This document shows positions 45,994 through 54,304 of a stretch of DNA of 64,000 nt, piece by piece. The stretch lies in the NCBI RefSeq assembly GCF_026016325.1, contig NZ_CP087203.1, positions 2,294,001 to 2,358,000 of the forward strand, given 5' to 3'. Below the pieces are notes generated by a model. It searched no databases. It had not been told where the DNA came from and saw nothing but the letters and a program-made list of their open reading frames with translations. Numbering within the stretch: the stretch's first letter is position 1; each line of letters opens with the position of its first letter. The stretch comes from Pseudomonas sp. B21-056 (GTDB taxonomy: Bacteria > Pseudomonadota > Gammaproteobacteria > Pseudomonadales > Pseudomonadaceae). The position numbers and the translations under genes were made by a program.

Positions 45994-46020
45994 TGCTTCA
46001 GCCTGGCAGGCGGGGTGTCG

Positions 46021-46842
46021 TCACACCATCGCCAGTCGCTGCTTGCCCTGGGGTTGTGGAAAGATCAGGTCGAGGGCTGCCAGGTCCTGGGGCGCCAATT
46101 GCAGATTTGCCGCTTCGGCGTTCAAGCGCACATGTTCCGGTTGCACGGCCTTGGGTATGGCGATGACCTTGTCCTGGCGCACCAGCCAGGCCAGTGCGAT
46201 CTGCGCCGGCGTCGCACCGTGGCGCTCGGCGATCTGTCGCAGGGTGTGGTCCTTGAGCAGATGCCCGCCCTGGCCGACCGGGCAGTAGGCCATGATCGGC
46301 ATCGACTGCTGCCGGCTCCAGGGCAGCAGATCGAATTCGATCCCCCGTTCCTGGAGGTTGTACAGCACCTGATTGGTGGCGCAGGCCGGCGAAGCCAGTT
46401 CTTCAAGGTCGTCCACATCAAAGTTTGATACGCCCCAGCGGCCGATCTTGCCTTCTTCGCGCAGGCGTTCGAATGCTTCGACGGTTTCTTCCAGCGGGTA
46501 TTGGCCGCGCCAGTGCAGCAGGTACAAGTCGATGTAGTCGGTGTCGAGTCGCCGCAGGCTGCGTTCGCAGGCCAGCGCAATGCCTTTGCGGCTGGCGTTG
46601 TGGGGATAGACCTTGCTGACCAGGAACACCTGGTCCCGCTGGCCGGTGATTGCCTCGCCCACGATGGTTTCAGCTCCGCCCTCGGCGTACATTTCCGCCG
46701 TGTCGATCAGGGTCATGCCCAGTTCGATGCCCAGGCGCAGGGCCGCTACTTCTTTCTTGCGGGCGGACGGTTCCTCCCCCATGTGCCAGGTGCCCTGGCC
46801 GATCACGGGTACGGACACGCCGGCCAACTCCAGAGTCTTCAT
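46021..46842 (-). CDS. Aldo/keto reductase
   Basis: This NADPH-dependent aldo/keto reductase has 273 residues. The catalytic tetrad is visible: Asp in LIDTAEMY near 47, Tyr in MYAEGG near 52, Lys in VSKVYP near 77 and His in LHWRGQ near 110. Members reduce aldehydes and ketones, including sugar-derived or toxic aldehydes. It has AGGAG upstream. It is a single gene, convergent with the MFS gene. Confidence 0.92.
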   Translation of the reverse strand: MKTLELAGVSVPVIGQGTWHMGEEPSARKKEVAALRLGIELGMTLIDTAEMYAEGGAETIVGEAITGQRDQVFLVSKVYPHNASRKGIALACERSLRRLDTDYIDLYLLHWRGQYPLEETVEAFERLREEGKIGRWGVSNFDVDDLEELASPACATNQVLYNLQERGIEFDLLPWSRQQSMPIMAYCPVGQGGHLLKDHTLRQIAERHGATPAQIALAWLVRQDKVIAIPKAVQPEHVRLNAEAANLQLAPQDLAALDLIFPQPQGKQRLAMV

Positions 46843-46934
46843 GCCTGTCTCCTATGTGCTTGAACGTCAGAGGTGTGGCAGCAGGATAGACCAAGTGTTC
46901 AAGGTTGATCGACGGGGAGGCCTGCGCCGTTCCC

Positions 46935-47051
46935 TGTGGGAGCGAGCCTGCTCGCGATAGCGGTGGGTCAATCGGCTTTGATGTCGACGGATACACCGTC
47001 ATCGCGAGCAGGCTCGCTCCCACACTTCAGCCAGACAGTGTGGGAGCGATC
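46935..47051. repeat. REP pair plus extra half-REP
   Basis: A REP doublet with core GTGGGAGCGAGCCTGCTCGC at 46935-46958 and its inverted copy at 47001-47024. A truncated third copy (TGTGGGAGCGATC) follows at about 47039-47051, just before the end of the aldose epimerase gene. Confidence 0.88.
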
Positions 47052-47060
47052 AGGTAGGGG

Positions 47061-48209
47061 TTATTTCGCAGAGAACTTCAACACCATGGTCTGGGTGTAG
47101 GTCTGGCCCGGGTCAAGCCGCGTCGATGGGAATTTCGGCTGGTTGGGCGAATCGGGGAAGTGCTGGGTTTCCAGGGTGAACGCGCTCCAGTGCGGATAGA
47201 CCTTGCCGTGCTTGCCCTTGACCGTGCCGTCGAGGAAGTTGCTGGTGTAAAGCTGTACACCGGGCTCGGTGGTGTAGAGCTGCAAGCGGCGCCCCGATTG
47301 CGGATCGTAGACATCGGCGGCCGGCCTGCTCACGTCACCGTTGGTGTCCAGTACCCAGTTGAAATCGAAGCCACCTTGCTTCGGTTCGGCGAACTTGAGT
47401 TGTGGGTGGTCAGCCTTGATGTGGGTGCCGAAGGCGGTGGGTTTGGTGAAATCCATGGGCGTGCCGGCCACGGGCGCCAGTTCGCCGGTGGGGATGAGCT
47501 TGGCGGTCACCGGTGTGTAGTGGGCGGCGTACAGGGTGGCGACCTGTTTCAGGATGTCGCCGTTACCGGCACCGGCGAGGTTGAAATAGCTGTGGTTGGT
47601 CAGGTTCAGCACCGTGGGTTTGTCGGTGGTGGCCTTGTAGTCGATGCGCAGCTCGTTCTGTTCGGTGAGGCTGTAGGTGACGTCGGTCTTCAGCGCGCCC
47701 GGAAAACCCATCTCGCCGTCCGCCGACAGGTAGGTCAGGGTCACGCCCACCGAGTCCTTGCCGTTGTGGGGCTCGGCCTTCCAGACGCGTTTATCGAACC
47801 CTTGCGGGCCGCCGTGCAAGGAGTTGCCGTGGTCGTTCTGGGGGACCTGGTAGCGCTTGCCGTCCAGTTCGAATGCACCGTCGGCCAGGCGATTGCCGAA
47901 GCGGCCGATGGTCGCGCCGAAATACACGTTGCCGTTCTTCTGATAGCCCTGGACATCATCGAAGCCGAGCACCACGTCGGCGGCCTTGCCGTGTTTGTCC
48001 GGCACGATCAGCGACTGGAGAATCCCGCCATAAGTGATGACCGTGGCCTCCATGCCATGACTGTTGCGCAACACATATTTTTCCACCGCGGTGCCGTCGT
48101 CGGTCTTGCCGAACGCAGCGCGTTCATTGGTCAGGCCGGCGGCCTGGGCAGAGGTGGCGATCATCAGAGACACTCCGAGGGCCGTGAGCAGATGTCTGGA
48201 TTCAAGCAT
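47061..48209 (-). CDS. galM: Aldose 1-epimerase (periplasmic, mutarotase)
   Basis: This enzyme interconverts alpha and beta anomers of aldoses and has 382 residues. An N-terminal signal peptide of about 23 residues (ending at AQA) suggests a periplasmic place, as in other Pseudomonas mutarotases. Substrate-binding and catalytic features are visible: NDHGNSLHGGPQGFDKRVW near 117, the catalytic histidine in NLTNHSYFNLAG near 203 and the catalytic glutamate region TLETQHFPDSPNQP near 345. The ribosome site is rich in GGAAGG. It stands alone, not with sugar-uptake genes. Confidence 0.92.
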   Translation of the reverse strand: MLESRHLLTALGVSLMIATSAQAAGLTNERAAFGKTDDGTAVEKYVLRNSHGMEATVITYGGILQSLIVPDKHGKAADVVLGFDDVQGYQKNGNVYFGATIGRFGNRLADGAFELDGKRYQVPQNDHGNSLHGGPQGFDKRVWKAEPHNGKDSVGVTLTYLSADGEMGFPGALKTDVTYSLTEQNELRIDYKATTDKPTVLNLTNHSYFNLAGAGNGDILKQVATLYAAHYTPVTAKLIPTGELAPVAGTPMDFTKPTAFGTHIKADHPQLKFAEPKQGGFDFNWVLDTNGDVSRPAADVYDPQSGRRLQLYTTEPGVQLYTSNFLDGTVKGKHGKVYPHWSAFTLETQHFPDSPNQPKFPSTRLDPGQTYTQTMVLKFSAK

Positions 48210-48506
48210 GGTAGACCTTCCTTCCTGTGGTTTTGTTGTTGTTTTGAACGCGGGTCGAGTCGGTTACTTGGTCGGACAGCAGTAAGGGTTTTTCTGTTCA
48301 GTAGTCTATCTATTTGAAGGTTGAGAAGGGATTTATAGCCACAATTCGAAAATTATCAATTAAAAAGTAATACTAATTAAGCGAGGCGAGTCTTGCCCAA
48401 ACGTCAGCTTCCACACCTGGCACTGCACTTTTGGGCTTTTTGCCGCTCTATCCATGGCCAGGAAGCGGCGACTCCCACCGCTTCCCCATGCCCAGATCGA
48501 GATTCA
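48210..48506. promoter_or_regulatory. AT-rich divergent promoter region, galM and lipoprotein gene
   Basis: The stretch from about 48290 to 48390 is clearly AT-rich compared with its surroundings (ATTCGAAAATTATCAATTAA and similar) and lies between divergent genes, so it should hold both promoters. No defined operator was recognised. The bases from 48393 to 48506 are an open frame in phase with the lipoprotein, but look like leader rather than coding sequence. Confidence 0.4.
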
Positions 48507-49256
48507 ATGGCCGGTGTTTCCTATTGTCTGATGGTGTTACGACGTCGCTGTCCAGGGCTGGTGGCCGGGGTGTTGATGCTGCTCAGCGGCGGTTGCAGCC
48601 ACCAGCAAGGGCAGGACATGGTCACGCAGTTCAGCAACGCCCGGCCCCAGGAGTTCTTGCAGACCAGCGTTGATCGCATGGCCACGTTGGCGATGCACGA
48701 CAACCTGCAAAGCCTCTACCTGTTGATGAGCAAGCTTTACCTGCGCAATCCCCAGGAACTGCGCAAATCCGGCTTCCTCGATGCCCGCACCGCGGAGAAG
48801 CAGGTGCGCATGGCCATCGAGCAGCAGCAACCCTTGCCAACCCTGGGCGGCAAGAAGGACCTGGCGGCCCTGAGCTACGCCATGAGCCCGGAATTCCTCG
48901 GCGATCGGGTCGGGGCCTTCATCTATGCCATCGGCAGCATGCTGGTCACTGCCCATGGCAATCGGCTCGAGTTCTACATGACGGATACCATCGACCCGCG
49001 CTTTGTCAGCAATGCGGCACGCAATATCGAAAAAGCCACCTGGATACTGAGCCAGCGACAGGACAAGGACGGCAACCTGCTGCTGTTCTCCAACGAGATC
49101 TCGGAGGAGGGCAGCAACCTGAGCTTTGCCGTGGAGTTCGGCAAAATCGTCGCGCGACTGGATTTGCTGACGCAGATGCTGGACGAACGTTACCGACGGA
49201 TCGGGCTGAACTACGCTCAGAGCCTGTTGTTCCTCAACTTCTTGCCGGTTCAATAG
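48507..49256 (+). CDS. Putative lipoprotein of unknown function
   Basis: This protein of about 249 residues has a probable lipoprotein signal: MAGVSYCLMVLRRRCPGLVAG... with LLSGGC, cysteine near residue 30, where the fatty acid would be attached. The box has G at -2 and is not canonical, so lipidation is not certain. The rest is mostly helical (DMVTQFSNARPQEFLQTSVD and so on). I do not recognise a family. Several starts are possible: I prefer 48507, where a GAG-type site precedes ATG and the signal peptide has a normal length. It is a single gene. Confidence 0.65.
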   Translation: MAGVSYCLMVLRRRCPGLVAGVLMLLSGGCSHQQGQDMVTQFSNARPQEFLQTSVDRMATLAMHDNLQSLYLLMSKLYLRNPQELRKSGFLDARTAEKQVRMAIEQQQPLPTLGGKKDLAALSYAMSPEFLGDRVGAFIYAIGSMLVTAHGNRLEFYMTDTIDPRFVSNAARNIEKATWILSQRQDKDGNLLLFSNEISEEGSNLSFAVEFGKIVARLDLLTQMLDERYRRIGLNYAQSLLFLNFLPVQ

Positions 49257-49367
49257 GCCTTGAGGAAAAAAGGCATAAAGATAGATCACATCGATATAGG
49301 GCGGTTATAAGAAAAATCGCTATGCTCGCGGCGAGATTTTCCACGCGGTTATGCTGAGACGGGTTTG

Positions 49368-50153
49368 ATGGATTTCGGTAATGTCGGTTTAGTCGTAGCA
49401 GGCCTGGTGGTCGGCTTCATCGTCGGAATGACCGGCGTCGGTGGCGGTTCGCTGATGACCCCCATTCTGTTGTGGTTCGGTATCAATCCTGCGACTGCCG
49501 TGGGTACGGACTTGCTATACGCGGCCATTACCAAATCCGGTGGCGTGCTGGTGCATGCCAGGAACCGCAATATCGACTGGGCGATCACCGGTTGGCTGAC
49601 CTTGGGCAGTGTGCCGGCGGTCGGGCTGACGCTGTGGTTTCTCAGCAGCCTGCACAGTTCGCCGGACGCCATGAACGCCGTCATCAAGCAGGCCCTGGGC
49701 TTCGTGCTGTTCGCCACGGCCCTGGCGATCCTGTTCAAGAAACGCCTGCTGCAATTCGCCCATGATCGCGCTGGCGGTCACTACAACCCCTCCGGCGTGC
49801 GACTCAATGTGCTCACGGTCATCACCGGCCTGGTGCTGGGCACGATGGTCGCATTGACCTCCATCGGCGCCGGTGCCCTGGGCACCGTCGCCTTGTTCAT
49901 TCTCTATCCGTTCCTGGTCACCAAGCGCCTGGTGGGCACCGAAATCGCCCACGCCGTGCCCCTGACCCTCGTGGCCGGCCTGGGCCATGCGAGCATGGGC
50001 AACATGGACTGGCACATCCTCGGCTATCTGCTGGTGGGCTCGTTGCCGGGTATCTACCTGGGCAGTCACTTGTCGGGACGCATCTCCGACGAACTGCTGC
50101 GCCCGTGCCTGGCGGTGATGCTGGCGATGATCGGGTTCAAGCTGGCGTTCTGA
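49368..50153 (+). CDS. TauE/SafE-family sulfite/anion exporter-like membrane protein
   Basis: This TauE/SafE-type membrane protein has 261 residues and about eight hydrophobic segments with two related halves, each with a glycine-rich motif (GFIVGMTGVGGGSLMTPILL near 20-40 and GTMVALTSIGAGALGTVALFIL near 160). The family includes sulfite and sulfoacetate exporters. A TTG three bases earlier is a possible start. It is isolated from sulfur genes in the window, so its substrate is open. Confidence 0.88.
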   Translation: MDFGNVGLVVAGLVVGFIVGMTGVGGGSLMTPILLWFGINPATAVGTDLLYAAITKSGGVLVHARNRNIDWAITGWLTLGSVPAVGLTLWFLSSLHSSPDAMNAVIKQALGFVLFATALAILFKKRLLQFAHDRAGGHYNPSGVRLNVLTVITGLVLGTMVALTSIGAGALGTVALFILYPFLVTKRLVGTEIAHAVPLTLVAGLGHASMGNMDWHILGYLLVGSLPGIYLGSHLSGRISDELLRPCLAVMLAMIGFKLAF

Positions 50154-50193
50154 TTACTGTGGGGCACAGCCCTTTGAGTTTTCACATGACCCA

Positions 50194-50283
50194 TGTGGGA
50201 GCGAGCCTGCTCGCGATAGCGGTGGGTCAATCAGCATTGATGTCGACTGACCCACCGTCATCGCGAGCAGGCTCGCTCCCACA
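50194..50283. repeat. REP pair
   Basis: REP doublet with arms 50194-50217 and 50260-50283 and the core GTGGGAGCGAGCCTGCTCGC. The inner sequence is also partly symmetric (GGTGGGTCA with TGACCCACC), extending the hairpin. It lies 40 bases after the TauE-type gene. Confidence 0.9.
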
Positions 50284-50453
50284 GTAATCCGTGTCTGCCT
50301 CCGCATCGACTTACTCCTTCCCGCATCACGGTTGCGCAATAACCCCGCTGACCTAAGCTTCATGGCAGGCCGGCGCAGCATTGGGCGACTCTCTCGCGGA
50401 ACAATTGCCGCCCTGTGCAATCAGTACAGCGTGAATATCAAAAGGAGAGGCGC

Positions 50454-51002
50454 ATGCTCATTCGGTCGTTGACCTTGGCAACCTTGCTGGCCATCGCCGG
50501 CCCCCTGTTCGCCGCTGACGGTGACTCACCCCTGGCGGCGGAGGTGGGCAGATCCCGCTCTCTGGTCGTCATTGCGCCCAGCACTGTGGACCCTGCCTGG
50601 GTCAGCCTGAAGAAAGCCCTGGAGGAACCTGCGGGCAAGCAGGGTTTCTCCGAGCGCAACATGGTGCTCTACACCGTGCTCAATACCATGGGGCAGCGCG
50701 ATGGCAAGGACCTGGACCCCCAGAGCACCATGGCGCTGATCCGCTCACTCAAGCTGGGAGCCGGTGCCCAGACCAAGATCATCCTGGTGGGCAAGGACGG
50801 GGAAAAGAAGCTTGAGCATTCCGGGGCAATCGAGCTGAAGGAACTCTTCGACACCGTCGACAAACTGCCTGCGGCAGAAAAAGAAGCAACGCCTCCTGCA
50901 CCACCTCCCGCGCCCGAAGTTGCCCCGGCCAAGGATGCGAAAGGCGCGAAACCCGGCAAGCCAGCCAAGCCTGCGGCTGCGCCGAAGCCGTTGGATGATT
51001 GA
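50454..51002 (+). CDS. DUF4174-domain periplasmic protein
   Basis: This protein of about 182 residues has a signal peptide of about 19 residues (ending at LFAAD) and a DUF4174-like body: SRSLVVIAPSTVDPAW and GKDGEKKLEHSGAIELKELFDTVD resemble thioredoxin-fold strands and helices of that family. The C-terminal 45 residues are a low-complexity Pro/Ala/Lys tail (APPPAPEVAPAKDAKGAKPG), possibly a flexible linker. The start has AAAGGAGAG upstream. The function is unknown. It is convergent with the beta-lactamase gene. Confidence 0.78.
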   Translation: MLIRSLTLATLLAIAGPLFAADGDSPLAAEVGRSRSLVVIAPSTVDPAWVSLKKALEEPAGKQGFSERNMVLYTVLNTMGQRDGKDLDPQSTMALIRSLKLGAGAQTKIILVGKDGEKKLEHSGAIELKELFDTVDKLPAAEKEATPPAPPPAPEVAPAKDAKGAKPGKPAKPAAAPKPLDD

Positions 51003-51015
51003 TCTGCTGGCCAAC

Positions 51016-51049
51016 CCTGTGGCGAGGGGATAAATCCCCTCGCCACAGG
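51016..51049. repeat. Short palindrome between convergent genes
   Basis: A perfect 16-base inverted repeat (CCTGTGGCGAGGGGAT with its complement, two-base centre) belongs to the GGGGATAAATCCCC repeat family. It sits between the convergent DUF4174 and beta-lactamase genes, where a hairpin could end transcription in both directions, but without a T-tract. Confidence 0.85.
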
Positions 51050-51057
51050 AACTCGAT

Positions 51058-52206
51058 TTATTTCGCATCCAACGCCATCAGAATCCGATGCGCCGCCTTC
51101 ACCCGCTCTTCGATCGGATAGTTCCTGTTCGCTAACAGCACGATGCCCATATTCTTGCCCGGTACGAAGGCCGCATAGGCGCCGAAGCCGCCGGTGGATC
51201 CGGTCTTGTTGATCCACGCATTGGCCGGGGCAGGACGGGGCGGATCGAGGGGGGCGACCTTGTTCGGCTTCATGGCGATTTCCACCGAATTGCCGGCCAG
51301 CAACTCGCTTACCGTCACCGGGTAAGGGTAGAACTCCCAGCCCAGCCCCTGGGTCATATCGCCGACCTTGTAGAAGCCGGTGTGGGTGGTGGCGATGGCT
51401 TGCTTCAGGTCCGGATCCAGTTTTTCCGGTCGCAGGTTGGCCTCGACGAAACGGATCAGGTCCGAGGCGCTGGTTTTCACGCCGTAGGCTTCGGAATCCA
51501 TTGCTCCGGGACCGACCCGGACGGGCTTGCCGTCCTTCGCGTAGCCTTGGGCGTACCGGCCCGACTCTGCCGCCGGCACCCGCAGGTAACTGTGCTGGAG
51601 GCCCAGGCCCGGCATCAACGTCTGTTCCATCGCATCATCGAAGGGGCGATCCAGGCTGCGGGCGGCCAGATAGCCGAACAGGCCGATGCTCGGGTTCGAA
51701 TAGAGCCGTTGGGTACCGGCCGGGTAAAGCGCTTTCCAGGTCTTGTAGTAACCGAACATCCGGTCCGGGTGGTCCGCGGCGTCGGGAAACTGCAACGGCA
51801 ACCCACCGGCGGTATAAGTGGCGAGGTTGAGCAGGCTGACGTTCTCCAGGGCACTGCCGTGCAACTCGGGGGCATAGCGGCCGGCAGGGTCCGACAGGGA
51901 CAGCTTGCCCTGGGCCTGGGCATAGGCACCGAGGGTCGCGGTGAAGGTCTTGCTGACCGAGCCTATTTCGAAGAGGGTCTGGTCGGTGACCGGCTGTTTC
52001 GTCTCCCTGGAGGCCACGCCGTAATTGAAATAACGAGGGTGGCCGTCCAGGGTGATCGCCACGGCCATGCCGGCGATGTCCTGGCGTTTCATCAAGGGTT
52101 CGATAACCGCGTTGACGGTGTCTTCGAGGCGATCCTGGGCAAAGCCCGGCATCATTCCACACCCCAGCAAGAAGGTGCCCGCGAGTATCGATCTGGTCAT
52201 GTGCAT
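51058..52206 (-). CDS. ampC: Class C beta-lactamase
   Basis: This AmpC-type serine beta-lactamase has about 382 residues with a signal peptide of about 23 residues (ending at GFAQ). The catalytic SVSK is at residues 83-86, YSN is in RLYSNPSIG near 172 and KTG in INKTGSTGGFG near 335, all typical of class C. ATG 52206 is preferred because GGAGAA lies eight bases upstream. No ampR-like LysR gene is adjacent, so expression is probably low and not inducible by the classical route. Other penicillin-binding-like serine hydrolases are less likely. Confidence 0.92.
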   Translation of the reverse strand: MHMTRSILAGTFLLGCGMMPGFAQDRLEDTVNAVIEPLMKRQDIAGMAVAITLDGHPRYFNYGVASRETKQPVTDQTLFEIGSVSKTFTATLGAYAQAQGKLSLSDPAGRYAPELHGSALENVSLLNLATYTAGGLPLQFPDAADHPDRMFGYYKTWKALYPAGTQRLYSNPSIGLFGYLAARSLDRPFDDAMEQTLMPGLGLQHSYLRVPAAESGRYAQGYAKDGKPVRVGPGAMDSEAYGVKTSASDLIRFVEANLRPEKLDPDLKQAIATTHTGFYKVGDMTQGLGWEFYPYPVTVSELLAGNSVEIAMKPNKVAPLDPPRPAPANAWINKTGSTGGFGAYAAFVPGKNMGIVLLANRNYPIEERVKAAHRILMALDAK

Positions 52207-52475
52207 GTTGGCCGTTCTCCATGAATGGCGAGGGTACAAGCCGCTCTGCATCCGGCAGTTTTGAGCGCTGAGTAGCTCTGTGGGAGGGGCACTCTAGGAA
52301 GTTTTCGCGGACCAGGCAACCTTATGCCCTTCGCGTCAGGCCAGGTTCCGAGCTATCCGACGGGGTCGAAAGAGCAATCCTACAAAAAACCTTTCAGCCG
52401 GGCCGGCGACCGCAGGCAAACCACCACAAATCCACGGCCGCCGGGTAGACTTGCGCTCTTTCTAAAGGAGTTCAC

Positions 52476-53369
52476 ATGAGTTACTACCAGCCCGGCATTC
52501 TCGCCACCCCTGTTCCGCCTCAGGCTCGTCACTTGTTTTTCGCCCTGGAATCGGTCGAGGCGTTGCCGGCTGCGATCGACAGATTGGTGCTGCAACTGGA
52601 CGGTCGTGGGGTGATCGGTCTCGGCGAATCGCTGGTCCAGGCGCTGGGCGCGCAGATCGAAGGCCTGCGGGCGTTTCCTGCGCTGGCGGGCGTGGGCGTG
52701 GACAATCCTTCGACCCAGCACGCGCTGTGGTGCTGGCTGCACGGTGAAGACCGCGGCGAATTGTTGCACCGCAGCCGCGCCATCGAGGCAGCGCTGGCAC
52801 CGGCGTTGCGCCTGGTGCAGATGAATGAAACCTTCCGCCACATGACCGGCCACGACCTGACGGGTTACGAAGACGGCACCGAGAACCCGCATGAGGAAGC
52901 CGCCATCGCCGCGGCCCTGGCCCAGGGTGCCGACGGGCTGCGCGGTGGCAGTTTCGCAGCGATCCAGCAGTGGCAACACGATCTGGACGGTTTCGCCGCC
53001 CTGCAACCCCATGAGCGCGACAACATCATGGGCCGGCGGCTGAGCGACAACGAAGAACTCGACGATGCGCCGGAGTCGGCCCACGTCAAACGCACCGCCC
53101 AGGAAAGCTTCGCGCCGCAAGCCTTCGTCGTGCGCCGCTCCATGCCGTGGATCGAAGGCGATCGCGCCGGGCTGATGTTCCTCGCGTTCGGTTTCTCCCT
53201 GGACGCTTTCGAGGCGCAACTGCGACGCATGAGTGGCCTTGAAGATGGCATTACCGATGGCTTGTACCGCATGAGCCGGCCGATCACCGGCGGCTACTAC
53301 TGGTGCCCGCCGTTGCTGGACGGACGCCTGGACCTGCAGGCCCTGGCCGGGAGTTGTGCAAAAGCGTGA
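52476..53369 (+). CDS. Dyp-type peroxidase
   Basis: This heme peroxidase of the dye-decolourising family has 297 residues and no Tat signal, so it is cytoplasmic. The family motif is GYEDGTENP near residue 129, with the catalytic aspartate. The proximal heme histidine is probably in SAHVKRT near 205 and the distal arginine in RRSMPWIEG near 222. Members oxidise dyes, phenolics or lignin fragments and some act in iron or heme metabolism. There is an AAAGGAG ribosome site. It stands alone. Confidence 0.92.
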   Translation: MSYYQPGILATPVPPQARHLFFALESVEALPAAIDRLVLQLDGRGVIGLGESLVQALGAQIEGLRAFPALAGVGVDNPSTQHALWCWLHGEDRGELLHRSRAIEAALAPALRLVQMNETFRHMTGHDLTGYEDGTENPHEEAAIAAALAQGADGLRGGSFAAIQQWQHDLDGFAALQPHERDNIMGRRLSDNEELDDAPESAHVKRTAQESFAPQAFVVRRSMPWIEGDRAGLMFLAFGFSLDAFEAQLRRMSGLEDGITDGLYRMSRPITGGYYWCPPLLDGRLDLQALAGSCAKA

Positions 53370-53421
53370 GGTGAACGCTATTCTTGGCCCCGGATGTCTA
53401 CCGTGAAACAGGGGAAGCAGC

Positions 53422-54168
53422 GTGGATAAAGTCATTGTGATCACCGGTGGCGGCCGTGGTATCGGGGCCGCTACGGCGTTACTGGCTGCCGAGCTGGGGT
53501 ATCGGATCTGCATCAACTACCAGTCCGATGAAAACGCCGCGCAGGATGTGCTCGCGCAGATCCGCGCCAAGGGCGCACAGGCCATCGCCGTGCGCGCCGA
53601 CGTGAGCATCGAGGATGAGGTGGTCGGCCTGTTCGACCGGGTCGATGCCGAGCTGGGGCGCATCACGGCGCTGGTGAACAACGCCGGTACGGTCGCCCAC
53701 AAGTCCCGGCTCGACGAGATGTCCGAGTTCCGCATCCTCAAGATCATGAAGACCAACGTGCTGGGGCCGATTCTCTGCGCCAAGCACGCCGTGCTGCGCA
53801 TGTCTCCGCGGCACGGCGGGCAGGGCGGCAGTATCGTCAACGTGTCATCGGTGGCCGCCCGCCTGGGCTCCCCGAACGAATACGTCGACTATGCCGCGTC
53901 CAAGGGCGCGCTGGACACTTTCACCATCGGCCTGTCCAAGGAAGTGGCCGGCGAGGGCATCCGCGTCAATGCGGTCCGCCCGGGCTATATCTACACCGAC
54001 TTCCATGCCCTCAGCGGTGACCCCGAACGGGTCAGCAAACTGGAGTCAGCAATCCCCATGGCCCGGGGCGGGCGTCCGGATGAAGTCGCCGAAGCGATTA
54101 TCTGGCTGTTGTCGGACAAGGCTTCGTATGCGACCGGGACGTTTGTGGATTTGGGCGGGGGACGCTGA
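53422..54168 (+). CDS. Short-chain dehydrogenase/reductase (glucose 1-dehydrogenase-like)
   Basis: This classical SDR has 248 residues. It shows ITGGGRGIGAAT, NNAG near 90, the catalytic serine in SSVAARLGSPNEY near 140, and the catalytic Tyr-Lys in DYAASK near 155. It starts with GTG, with GGGGAAG upstream. The substrate cannot be inferred; similar proteins are often annotated as sugar or alcohol dehydrogenases. It lies 52 bases after the Dyp peroxidase and could be cotranscribed with it. Confidence 0.88.
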   Translation: MDKVIVITGGGRGIGAATALLAAELGYRICINYQSDENAAQDVLAQIRAKGAQAIAVRADVSIEDEVVGLFDRVDAELGRITALVNNAGTVAHKSRLDEMSEFRILKIMKTNVLGPILCAKHAVLRMSPRHGGQGGSIVNVSSVAARLGSPNEYVDYAASKGALDTFTIGLSKEVAGEGIRVNAVRPGYIYTDFHALSGDPERVSKLESAIPMARGGRPDEVAEAIIWLLSDKASYATGTFVDLGGGR

Positions 54169-54184
54169 GTTTTTCGTCAGTGCT

Positions 54185-54286
54185 GGCCCCATCGCGAGCA
54201 GGCTCGCTCCCACAATGGAACTTCAGCGGTCTGTACTCAAGTTCACAGCAGATCAATGTGGGAGCGAGCCTGCTCGCGATGGGGCC
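54185..54286. repeat. REP pair, reversed order
   Basis: Two REP cores face away from each other: ATCGCGAGCAGGCTCGCTCC at about 54191, then the core GTGGGAGCGAGCCTGCTCGC at 54258. GGCCCC/GGGGCC extends the arms on the outside. This is the opposite order to the other doublets in the window. It lies between convergent SDR and MocR genes. Confidence 0.85.
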
Positions 54287-54304
54287 GGCGCGGATAGCCC
54301 GACC

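Noticed and set aside
44862..46166. 434-codon open frame overlapping the MFS gene
   Set aside because: It is on the same strand in another phase of the MFS gene. The product lacks hydrophobic helices and runs past the MFS stop into the antisense of the aldo/keto reductase.
51016..51049. Possible rho-independent terminator
   Set aside because: A strong hairpin, but it lacks T-tracts on either side and the same sequence recurs at non-terminal positions, so I list it as a repeat only.
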